Origin: Phialocephala subalpina
Taxonomy: Eukaryota > Ascomycota > Leotiomycetes > Helotiales > Mollisiaceae
Reading direction: 5' to 3'
NCBI GenBank assembly: GCA_900073065.1
Contig: FJOG01000033.1
Location: 261,649-325,648, forward strand
Length of the DNA: 64,000 bases
Positions 1 through 8,946 of this stretch are shown here, in pieces. Under the pieces are notes generated by a model. The model saw only the letters and a list, made by a program, of their open reading frames with translations, was not told the DNA's origin and ran no database searches. A program made the translations under genes and the position numbers. Position 1 is the stretch's first letter. Every line of letters starts with the position of its first letter.

Positions 1-662
1 AGTGGATTACAAATCATCTGTTGCGATATTTGTCTCCTTCCCCTCTCGTGCCGAGAAAGACAACATGAAGAAAGAGAAGGATAAGGAAGGTGAGGAGCAT
101 GTTGAGGAGCAGAAAAGAGAGAAGGAGAATTAAAAGATTGGATGAGACTGTAGCAGGACTAAGCTTTGTTTGGACCTTGCCCAATCTATAGAACGAGTAA
201 AACTGTTGCAGATTTCGCAATATGGCGGACAGCATATTGATTCGCAAGACCTGTTTCCACTTCACAAGAGAGTGAAGGCAATGATCGAAACGGCGATAAA
301 ATCTAGGGATGGAACTCTGCTCAGATGCAAAGATACAAGTAAACTTTGTTGAGATCGATTTTGGTTCAATTTCTAACGATAGTCACTGCTTTCACTGCTA
401 GACATCCGGAAAGGGATGATACCCAAGCGCCTCATGTTCGAAGAACAAGTCCGATTGAACTCAAATGAGTTAAATTTCATTCTTAAATACCGATGCAACC
501 GCCAAGTATCGAAACAAACAACCACCTTATAACTCATGAAATATGTTTTACAGTTTGGTTCGAGGGCCCGAATAATGTCCGATCCGTTCCATCACGCCAG
601 CTCAATCAAATAACAACTACGCCAGCATTCTTCTCCCACTATCATAACTAACACCTTCCAAC
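1..662. other. No recognised gene
   Basis: Short open frames exist on both strands, but none shows a recognisable domain or a convincing intron structure. This is the region 3' of the con-10-like gene, which ends at 663. I see no tRNA, repeat array or clear regulatory site. Confidence 0.5.
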
Positions 663-1025
663 TCACAACCCCTCTGACATCTGCTCATCCAGCCGGGTTG
701 TCACACTGCTCCTCGTCTTTCTAACCTCAGGGATATCCACTACCTGGACCTCCTCCGTCGCACGGCTCGCAGAACTTCCGACGTTAGTCTCATCGATATG
801 AGCAGTGGAGGAAGGATGAGAGGCTGCGGCAGCCAGTCCACCTTTGCGGGCGGTCTCTCGCGCTTCTTCTGTGGGCCGGTTGGCAAAGTTTCCTAGGTTG
901 CTGCTAACTGGTGGTTCTTCGAGGATGCCGTGAGCGGCGAGACCGCCTTTGTGGCCAATCTCTTGGACTTCTTCGGTAGGTCGGTTGGCAAAATTGCCTG
1001 GGTTGGTAGATACAGAGGCGGCCAT
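663..1025 (-). CDS. con-10: con-10 / KGG-repeat stress and conidiation protein
   Basis: A 120-residue, hydrophilic, single-exon protein. It has two clear copies of the con-10/KGG repeat, each reading GNFANRPTEE followed by a KGGLAA block (about residues 10-28 and 43-61), and a third degenerate copy (SASRATEEVQ) that has lost KGG. Families with this motif are small soluble proteins induced during conidiation, desiccation or light exposure in fungi, and are general-stress proteins in bacteria; their biochemical role is unsettled. The start is the first methionine, placed directly before the first repeat. The usual fungal length is about 80-150 residues, so this copy is full length. The divergent C-terminal third (about residues 90-120) is basic and serine/threonine-rich and is not part of the family core. 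It stands alone, with no obvious operon-like partner. Confidence 0.85.
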   Translation of the reverse strand: MAASVSTNPGNFANRPTEEVQEIGHKGGLAAHGILEEPPVSSNLGNFANRPTEEARETARKGGLAAAASHPSSTAHIDETNVGSSASRATEEVQVVDIPEVRKTRSSVTTRLDEQMSEGL

Positions 1026-2444
1026 GTTGATGAGATGAGCTGGGGTGAAGTGGTCGATAGAGATATAAATAAAGAGGTGTTGATAGAAGTGTCTTGAGGT
1101 AGGTCGTTTCGAGACGAGAAAGATAGGAGTTCAGGAAATGGAAGAAGACATCAACTTTTATATCTGCAAGAGCTCTACTTGAAGCGTAGCACCAGAGCCT
1201 CGTGCTTTTTCTGATGTCATAGTCGCCTGCCTTGATTTCCTTGCCTGTGATTCAGATCCTTCTCGAAAGCAAGGTTACGATCATCCCTCCGAAATGAGAA
1301 GTGACGAAAAGGACAGGGAAGCTCAATAAACAATTGGGTATCTGCTGCTACTTGTGAAACACCCAGGGAAACAGATATGCATTCGGATTTTCGGCAAAAT
1401 AATTGGACCAGTGGAGAACCTAGTCCTGATATCAGCCTGGGGATTGTGTTATGCTGCCGAGAACGTAGTAAGGATCACACGTGAAAGCGTGTCGAGACGA
1501 TCTGGATCTTACGGAACCCTTGAATGGTCTGAACTCTAAAGCAGGTATGATCTGTAGATATGACATCTGCGCCTGAAAGATCAACTAATCATATGATGGC
1601 AAAGGTTCAAAAACCGGTTCAACGATTTTCATCCTGAAAGGCCGGAGACGCGTCTGGATCAACGTGTTATGCGTCATTTGTAAACAAAGGAGGTGTTGGT
1701 GCCGAGGTTATCCCTGTTTACCCACAAGGGTTCGCTTAAGATCAGCGATATGGCGTTTGCAGTCGTGCCTACGGGCCAGCAATAAGCCCCAATCAGCCAC
1801 AGAATTTTTCAGCGATACAAATAGGAACGACTTATGAGAGCTCAGGCTTTGCTCAAGCATGCTCGCCCTCGGCTCAGGCATGCTCAGGCTCTACTCAGGC
1901 TCTCAGGTATTGCATAATTAATGTGTATGGTTTGCTTTAACTCGATATCACCACCATCAAATATACCGCTTACCCTCGGACCAAAGCGTCGCGTCACAGC
2001 AATTTTCGCCATTTTGGGCGCATTAAGGCATTGTCAAGGCTTAATGAGATTTGAAGAGCAGATCTCTTCGGATTGCTTGGAGCTTTGCTCTTTCTGTGCT
2101 TGGTCTATATATATTATTGAGATGCTTATTTCTCTGCAGCGTAAGAAACCCCATGCTCATCACGGGCAAGGTTTTTAAGGAGCGTACGGAATTCTCGAAT
2201 CCACAAGTATACCTCACGCTTGCGCCCTCTATTGACAGCATTGCACTCCAGCAGTTATGATATTCTAGCTGAAAAGAGAGTCACGTTAAATAAGGCAGAC
2301 TGCAGACTGCAATGGGGCACAAATGCTCCATCAATTTCCAAGCACCACTAGAAAAACATTGATGCCTTGTCGCCTAAGGACGAAACAGAAATCGAAATGC
2401 GGTACATCTCCGAAAAACCCCAGACTTCCTGGCACCCTCTGACC
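1026..2444. other. Intergenic: promoter side of the con-10-like gene
   Basis: No supported gene. The stretch next to 1025 is the presumed promoter of the con-10-like gene. A cluster of CTCAGGC repeats lies at 1841-1908 and is listed separately. Several short open frames near 1900-2260 overlap each other on both strands and have no family signal. Confidence 0.45.
1841..1908 (+). repeat. Short CTCAGGC direct-repeat cluster
   Basis: CTCAGGC occurs at 1841, 1873, 1883 and 1894, with near copies CTCAAGC at 1852 and CTCAGG at 1902. That is about six units in 68 bp with irregular spacing. It could be decayed minisatellite DNA or a cluster of binding sites; the sequence alone does not decide. Confidence 0.6.
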
Positions 2445-2996
2445 ATGGCTCCACCCAAATTTACCACGAAGTCGGTCGATTCCGTAGCCGCTGATGCAGC
2501 ACATGCAGAGCTGGCCAAGTTTGTCGAGTCGCGAAACCCTGGTGTTGTGGACAAGAAGCCAGACATGGCGCTGGATTTCGAATCCTACCTCAAGACTCCC
2601 GACCTGCAGAAGACGAATGCGTTGGTAACAGACTTCCTTAACGTAAGTGGCTTTTAGCTTATCCTCGTGGATTCCATCTCACTGACGAGACTATAGAACG
2701 AGGGCAAGAGACTCGCGGCAGAATTCCTCGAAACAAAAGACGCTCGACTCGTAAGATCATTCGTTGTGCTCTACTGCGCTCGACAGACCAGGAAATGGAA
2801 CACGGGGTTAGGGGAGGTCACAATAATCCTTGCGCTAGGGCCGCTGTCTTGCGGGAATGGACTGCCAAAATTCGAGAACGATCCTGGTAAAGACTTGACA
2901 AGTGGTGATGCCCTCTTGGTTGGAGCTGATACGCCACACATTCTTGATACGAATGGGGGAGGCGGCTTTGCTCTTGTGTCAGATTGGGCTGCTTAA
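2445..2996 (+). CDS. Small two-exon hypothetical protein
   Basis: Exons 2445-2642 and 2697-2996 are joined by a canonical 54-bp phase-0 intron (GTAAGT donor, CTGAC branch site, ATAG acceptor). The result is 165 residues. An in-frame upstream ATG at 2367 would add 26 residues; 2445 is preferred because the segment from MAPPKF onward looks more protein-like. The N-terminal half is acidic and helical. The C-terminal part contains GDALLVGADTPHI followed by a glycine-rich stretch, which resembles the end of a cupin-like beta barrel, but I cannot assign a family. Because the middle looks compressed, this may be a shortened relic of a longer protein. Function unknown. Confidence 0.5.
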
Positions 2997-3735
2997 GGTT
3001 CCCAGGTCGTTAATGTCGGATTCGAAAGACTCTGGCAGAAGGATGTTTAAGTCTCCGTCTGACTGAAGGTGCTGTGGCTGAAGGATACTGAATAAGGTCC
3101 AAAGCGCACCCGTACTGGCCGGAACACTTCAATGTCACAGTTGCCCCAGTCTTCTGCGCTGAGGTTTGAAAGCATAACACCTCCTATATTTTAATACCTT
3201 TCAGTTAGTTTGGTTCTTGATCGATAGTACGAGATGTTACCTATATTATAGCTTAGTCCCATCCTCAACTCCTTACCAAGTATTACGCAGTGTGCGTTCT
3301 AAGAGGCTCCTTCCTTGCCTTGACCTCTGGCTGTATTGTCTATATCAACCCTGTGGCTTCCCGACACCCTTGTATCAGCTGCCTCGACGAGAGTCAAGTT
3401 GTCTGCGTTGCAATAGGGTGCGATGCGCCCCAGTCACCCACGTGAGCTGAACCAGAATCAACATCCGTAGTGGTAGTTGAATCCTCCGCGTTATGCGTGA
3501 CAGTGAGCGTATTCCTTGAATGGCTCACCTCGACAGGTGTCATACGAAGGCGCCGGTGAAAGTTCGCTTTGCTTTGATATTGATTGGCCTCATTTGTGTT
3601 GCGCTCTTCCATGGTTGCGCCGGTATCGATGGCGTATACCTATTGGAACATCGACGGTGTTATGGGTGGAGTTGGCGAACCAAGAGTACTTGAGATGTTC
3701 GCTCCTAAGTTCACCTCGGCCGGCTGACTTGTAAA
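2997..3735. other. No recognised gene
   Basis: Overlapping short frames on both strands with no recognisable motifs. Base composition is ordinary until about 3735, where it drops sharply into the AT-rich block. Confidence 0.45.
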
Positions 3736-4690
3736 GGAAAGATTAAAGTCATTTACTCGGTAGTAAAAAGTATTTATATTAGGAATTACCGATAATAATC
3801 TTTTACCCTCAATTATCCTCCTAATTATAATTAATAAAAGCTTTATCGCTTTATATATATTTTATAACTTGATAATATTAATTCAAATTATTATTAAATA
3901 ATTAAATAATTATATTTTCTAATATAAAATAAATTAAAAAGAATTTTTATCATATTAAAAAATAATACTTTATTAAATTTATTTAAAGTTTATCAAGAGA
4001 ATCCTATTAATTAGTTTATATACTCAAGTGTATTAACGCATTATATTAGTCAAAGAATATATTTTAAAACTTTAACCTAAGATTTCTTCCTTTTTTACTT
4101 GGTATTCTAATTTATATAATCTTTATTATATACTACTGTGAGGGGTCACCAAAAGGGGTTGGATCAGGGAGCAAGTGTGGGTTCAATGTATTGCTGAAAC
4201 TTAAGGAAGAGAAGTAATGTCGAGCCGAAGCTCGACCTTTTGGGGCTCGGCGCCGCCAGCCGAGCTAGGGGCGCACGTGCCGCACGTGACAGCGCCCTAT
4301 GACACTTTGGTTTTTACTCGTAATAAAGTTAAAATAAATTTCAAAGTATTAATAATTCTCGAAATAAAAAATTTATGTTTTATTTTTAATAAATAAATAA
4401 TATTATATTAATATTATATAATAAAAATATATATTATATATTTTTAATTTGATAATATTTTATTTATAATTGAATTAATAGTTTCTATAAATTTATATTA
4501 ATTATAAAGTTTTTATTTAAATATTTCGATAATTTTGAGTAATTATTAATATATTTCGTAAATTTTATTAAAGGCAATTATTTTTATATAATTGTTTTTT
4601 CTTTATTTAATAATATACCTTTTAAATTGAATTATATATAAGGTTTTGGAATGATAATGATATTAGTTGATATAAAGAGAGTAATTTGAT
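3736..4690. repeat. AT-rich block (probably RIP-mutated repeat)
   Basis: Two stretches, about 3736-4135 and 4310-4690, consist almost entirely of A and T, rich in TTA/TAA/ATA words, and have no open frame of interest. In Pezizomycotina such blocks are typical remains of transposons hit by repeat-induced point mutation (C to T changes). They flank a GC-rich core at 4137-4304. The original element cannot be identified by eye. Confidence 0.65.
4137..4304 (+). mobile_element. Possible solo-LTR-like core inside the AT-rich block
   Basis: A GC-rich island of about 168 bp begins TGTGAGGGG and ends CCCTATGACA, so its ends form an imperfect TG...CA inverted pair as in long terminal repeats. It also contains a short palindrome-rich stretch around 4210-4285, including CACGTGCCGCACGTG. 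No matching 5-bp target duplication is visible at the edges (ACTAC against CTTTG), which weakens the call. Confidence 0.25.
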
Positions 4691-4808
4691 AGATTCTGCC
4701 GGGCGGTAGGCCAAAAGAAGTTCTGCAGAGGGTTGAATTGTATAGATTTCTAGGTCTTTACGAAGCAATAACCATCTTCTTCGTGTACCTTCCTCTTACT
4801 CTCCCGCC

Positions 4809-5000
4809 TTACCACGTCACACCAAACTCCTTTCGCAAAGCTTCCTTCAACCAAACCAACAATCCTTCAGCTCCAACTTTCTCCCTAATCCCAACAGAGA
4901 TGCACACCAACTTCAAGCTCCCACCTTTGTACTCCTTGAACTCCTTCGCGACCTTCTCCACCTGTTCCTGGATCTCAACGGTAAGACCTCCCCCCGCCAT
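4809..5000 (-). CDS. Possible small protein, unknown
   Basis: A frame of about 63 residues from the methionine at 5000 (an upstream ATG at 5024 adds eight). It has a mixed, globular-looking composition with several lysine/glutamate pairs and a tryptophan-rich end, unlike random frames nearby. It may be the last exon or remnant of a longer gene: another ATG with coding-like sequence lies upstream near 5205 but runs into a stop without a clear intron. Unrecognised; it may not be real. Confidence 0.25.
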   Translation of the reverse strand: MAGGGLTVEIQEQVEKVAKEFKEYKGGSLKLVCISVGIREKVGAEGLLVWLKEALRKEFGVTW

Positions 5001-5024
5001 GATTCCGGCTGGAGTCGGACTCAA

Positions 5025-5698
5025 TGTGTTGAGTAAAGTGCGGATTTAATAGACCGTAATTCTCGGCGTCTATGATTGCTAGGTAGTGGAACTTTAGGGA
5101 GAGGCTATGCTCGAGTTAGAGTGCGATTGGACGAGTTCTACCGATGCAGAGGAGGGCAATCGACGAGGCGAGAGTTTGGAACATGATTATTTGTTTTGGT
5201 TTGAGAGAAAATGTAGTTGGGTTTGTTTTGTTCTGTGACGATGTCTTAATGCGCGCGATCAATTGACTTTCCTCGATGATGTGAAATTATGTCCGCAACT
5301 GGTGGAGTCACCTTATTTACATGATTCTGCCTCTGACTTCAACAGGACTGACTTAGATACCTACTCTAAAAGACGCAGGGGTCTTCTTTGTCATCGGAGT
5401 TACTGCATGGGTGCGAGTCCGGTGGTTAACTCCCTACTGGACCCCTCTCGATCTCGCTTAGCACCACTTCTCGAGCTTACAAACTGTCGGGACTCGCCTC
5501 TTCTCAACCTCCGACGCACCGATTGCCTCGTAAGACAACGATTTTATACAGCAAATGAGATTTTCACTGGTATAACGACTTTGTGGCCGCTTTGAATGTC
5601 ATCCTGCTTTCATTGTTAACGAGGTTCGATATGTCTCCATTTCTTGACCAGCACGTGACTGAATATCAAAGAAGCCGACACACATCTCTCTCCCAGTC
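5025..5698. other. Intergenic
   Basis: No supported gene. It holds the possible 5' region of the small minus-strand frame and the 3' side of the flavin monooxygenase gene, which ends at 5699. Confidence 0.4.
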
Positions 5699-6970
5699 CT
5701 ACCCTCTCTTCCTGATCTTTCTAGGCCCATTGCTAGTACCATCCTCCCCATGCCTCTTAGGGGTTGGTACATCAGGCTGTGGTTTCACTAATGTCCGTAG
5801 CCCAGCTTCTTCTAGAAGTGGCAGAATCTTCCTCCCAAAATAATCCAGGTCCTCCTTGAAATCATAAAAGCAAAGTTGCACTCCGTCAATTCCAACCTTA
5901 TGTAAAGCTGCCAACTGTTCAACAACTTGTTCCGGGGAGCCAATGATCTCGATGTTTCCGCCAATATTGAGACCTTGCTTGTGCTTTGCATCCTTCCTCC
6001 CTCTCCACGCATGAGCATCGCTTTCGTATGCCTTCGCCGAGGTGTTGCTAAATGTCTGTTTGGTATCCTGCTTTGGCTTGCCATCGAAAATCGCCTTTGC
6101 ATAAGCTTCGGCTTCTTCGGGCGTGTCACGAGACACAATTATTGGATTGATCAATGTCTTGATCGTGCGTCCTTTGGCCTTCGCTGCGGCCTTGATAGTT
6201 GCGATATGATCCGGAAGTGTCTCCAGGGCACTGTCGATATGCGCACCACCTGGCGAGGTGATGAAAATGATGTCGGAGTATTTGACCGCAAATTCGATGC
6301 CAGCAGGTGACCCAGTGGCATTGACAAGTACCGGTCGACCGTACGTTGGTTTGGGAGTGATCCAGGCATTTTCCAGCTTCCATGGCGACGCCTTCCCTTC
6401 ATAAGATATGTTCTCCGTCTCTCCCCAGAGACTGTTAACGACGTCAAACAGTTCACCGGCCATGTCGTATCTCTTGTCGTGTTCTATACGCTGCCACCCA
6501 AACATTTCGTGCTCGATGGCGCGGTGGCCCGTCACGATGTTGATCCCCCATCGTCCCTTGGCGATGTGATCGAGTGTTGCTCCATATTTGGCAATGTGAA
6601 GAGGGTGCAATGGTCCATACAGTACATGCATCGTCGAAATGAGAATGATATCCTTCGTGACGGCTGCCATGGCGCCGAGAGCAACGAAAGCGTCGAGTGA
6701 AGCTTCCCCGTCGTATCCTCCTTTTGGTAGCCATTGAGTGCGGCTGAAGGCTAACTCGAAACCGAGAGTTTCTGCTTGACGAACGATGTCGGCATTGTAA
6801 TCGAATGTCCAGCTGTTGCTCGTGGGATAGCTGGAGACGTTGATATCTTGCAGGTTTAAGAACACGCCTAACAGCAGTGGTTGGTGTGCTACTCGACTGA
6901 GGGGACTATCTGGGAAGTCAAAGGGTCCCTTGAGCGCTGGCCCATCTGGTCGTACTGACTTGGTAGCCAT
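5699..6970 (-). CDS. Luciferase-like flavin-dependent monooxygenase
   Basis: An intact single-exon protein of 423 residues in the bacterial-luciferase-like (LLM) superfamily, most like the RutA / dimethylsulfone-monooxygenase / NtaA-type branch. These enzymes use reduced FMN from a partner reductase and O2 to oxygenate or cleave small sulfur, nitrogen or pyrimidine compounds. Supporting features are the TIM-barrel opening strand ending in NLQDIN (about residues 38-44), the LGFELAF segment near 70, the STMHVLYGPLHPL segment near 112-124, the KGRWGINIVTG segment near 138-148, and the LVNATGSPAGIEFA segment near 215-228. The C-terminal 25 residues are basic and look like a disordered tail. The substrate cannot be read from sequence. 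It has no obvious pathway neighbours, and no reductase partner lies nearby. The LLM class is more familiar from bacteria, so ancient lateral transfer is possible, though fungal members are widespread. Confidence 0.88.
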   Translation of the reverse strand: MATKSVRPDGPALKGPFDFPDSPLSRVAHQPLLLGVFLNLQDINVSSYPTSNSWTFDYNADIVRQAETLGFELAFSRTQWLPKGGYDGEASLDAFVALGAMAAVTKDIILISTMHVLYGPLHPLHIAKYGATLDHIAKGRWGINIVTGHRAIEHEMFGWQRIEHDKRYDMAGELFDVVNSLWGETENISYEGKASPWKLENAWITPKPTYGRPVLVNATGSPAGIEFAVKYSDIIFITSPGGAHIDSALETLPDHIATIKAAAKAKGRTIKTLINPIIVSRDTPEEAEAYAKAIFDGKPKQDTKQTFSNTSAKAYESDAHAWRGRKDAKHKQGLNIGGNIEIIGSPEQVVEQLAALHKVGIDGVQLCFYDFKEDLDYFGRKILPLLEEAGLRTLVKPQPDVPTPKRHGEDGTSNGPRKIRKRG

Positions 6971-7641
6971 AGTTTATGAAGATAGGTGTCAAGGATCTGA
7001 GTCCTCGGGTTAGACTTTATATCACAAGTTATCGTCATAATCAACTCGGCACGTCGAGCCGTTCTGGTACGATGCGATCTTGACTTGCATTGCTTACTGA
7101 ACCGCGATTGGCTATAAAAGGCAATTAGAATGGCGTAGTGAGAGCGTCCAATGTCGAGCGATATCAATTGTTGCAATTGGGAGTATGTCGTGTGGGATCG
7201 TAAGTGGGATGAATCTGTCTTATGTCTAGGCACTGTCGTGATTGGCGCATCTAATCACGTCATCATTCTTTTTTGAGTTCGTTAGGACTTCACATTCATG
7301 CTTGAAGGTTAACTCACATCAGACTCAAATTGATTAACATTTATACCAACCACCAGTGCTATAGTCCAACGATCAAAGGTTGTGCTAACAATTCGCTTGA
7401 ACGGTGGGAAACGTGCTCTTAGCCCCTTCTATCTCATTAGAACGTTCGCTTAAACCAGTTACCAGATTGGTCGAAGGTGAAACAATGGAGGAAGGTCATC
7501 CTCCTGTTCAGCCGGAGCTGATATTGCTTGTCTGCCCGTCCCCAATTCTTCCCCGCATTCTTGTGAAGCTTGCTCGTCTCCCTTGTCTTTCTGAATCCGC
7601 ACCTGCCCGACAGAACTTTCGCCGGCTTCATCATTCCTCTT
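6971..7641. other. Intergenic
   Basis: Promoter side of the flavin monooxygenase (start at 6970) and 3' side of the broken phosphatase. No further gene seen. Confidence 0.4.
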
Positions 7642-8491
7642 TTACTCAACATCCAGATGAGCCCCTGAAGTAGCGGCTTGTTCAAAACAAGGGTCACTAG
7701 TTCCTGAATGGGGTTCCTTGTCACTTTCTTCAGGATTACACCATTTCTTTCCCATCAAACTATCAACACCAAAATGCCATTCCTTTGCGAACGTGCTTGG
7801 ATCCTGGTTCCTAACCTTAATTTCATATAGCTGCAGACGCCGGCATCTCAGGCAACCTGTTGGACATCTCAGTTTCAATGCTTGCTTGTCCAGGTACTTC
7901 CGATATGCTAGCTTGGGAACCTTCCTCTCTTGATCCTCCCATAACTCGTACTGAACCTCTTCCCAAATTTTCAGCTGTGCCAAAAGTTCGGGTTTGGGTT
8001 GGCAATTAGTCGATTGACCCTGACATACGCCAGAGCGTCTTGAGCACTGAGACCTTGTTTACGCATCAGATACGCAATCACGATCGTAGCGGACCGCGAA
8101 ATCCCCATCCTACAATGTATAAAAACATTTCACGTCTTAGCATCGCTCGTTGATTCTCCACTGCCAGAGGTTTCAGCTGCTGACGTGGTTGTCTGGTTCA
8201 GATTCTCGTCAATGAAATCGCAGCAACGAGTCATGAATCTGAGAAGTTCTTGGTCCAAGTTATCTTGCGCTTCGACCCACCTATAGTGGGGAATCATTTC
8301 GATAAATTTAAGCTGGTGCCATTGCGAATAGTCCTGACTGATAACGGATATAGCGGCTTGATGTGTTTTTCGCGCACTGTTGAGCCGTCGAGGATAGTTT
8401 CGAGATTCCCGAGGAATACACCTGGGATTATTTCGTCGACTGAGGGAAGCCTCACTGGGGGAATGTATGGTCGACTATGTGCTGGTGTCAT
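7642..8491 (-). pseudogene. Dual-specificity protein phosphatase, broken
   Basis: About 280 codons of a DSP-type tyrosine/serine phosphatase can be followed on the minus strand, but not in one frame. The N-terminal DSP start (PSVDEIIPGVFLGN) is followed by a one-base loss near 8356-8361 (an AAG that should read one base longer), after which the ISVIS segment continues in a different frame. A TGA at 8130-8132 sits where the family usually has Trp before the active site (T, stop, NVFIHC). The P-loop HCRMGISRSAT is intact at about 8087-8118. A second one-base loss in the T run at 7982-7985 separates NPNPNF from LAQLKIW. The C-terminal part ends in frame at 7642. An intron cannot explain the stop because the only GT...AG there is 23 bp. 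Inference: a relatively young pseudogene; the two homopolymer losses could be assembly errors, but the nonsense codon less easily. Confidence 0.75.
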
Positions 8492-8946
8492 GGTTGGTGA
8501 AGTGAGTGGTTGGGTGCAAATGCTTGGTGCAAGAAGATAATATCAAGGTATCCAATTAGTATATGTCATTACGTGATTTTAATCTAAACCAGGTGAGATC
8601 ATGCCTAGGTACCGGTGGCTCACTCGAGCAGCCGCTATGGTTCAGATTCAGATCAAGTTTTCATTGAAATTGAGGTCATCTCGCACACCAATTTCGGGTA
8701 GCGAGCCGCACTACCACAAATACGATAGTAGAAAGAGTATGGGAGAGAAATATCTATCAGAGTAAAGAAAAGTTTCATTCTATCTACGCTATAAGCAGGA
8801 AGCAAGGAAAGCAGTACCGATTGTTTCAACGTTCCCGGGCAGAATGTTTCTTCCACCCCCTTTTGCTCGCTTAAGCGTCGCTTGAAGCTCAAATCTGAGA
8901 CCAACACAGCTTGTATCCCCTCTGTCCGTGCACAGCACCCCCTATG
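8492..8946. other. Intergenic
   Basis: Spacer between the broken ENA ATPase (ends 8947) and the broken phosphatase (starts 8491), both on the minus strand. No gene recognised. Confidence 0.4.

Noticed and set aside
535..560. GGTTCGA words that might be part of a tRNA T-arm (also near 36391)
   Set aside because: No acceptor, D or anticodon arms can be folded around them; no tRNA is called in the window.
8100..8135. A tiny intron to remove the TGA in the phosphatase
   Set aside because: The only GT...AG pair spans about 23 bp, too short for a fungal spliceosomal intron.
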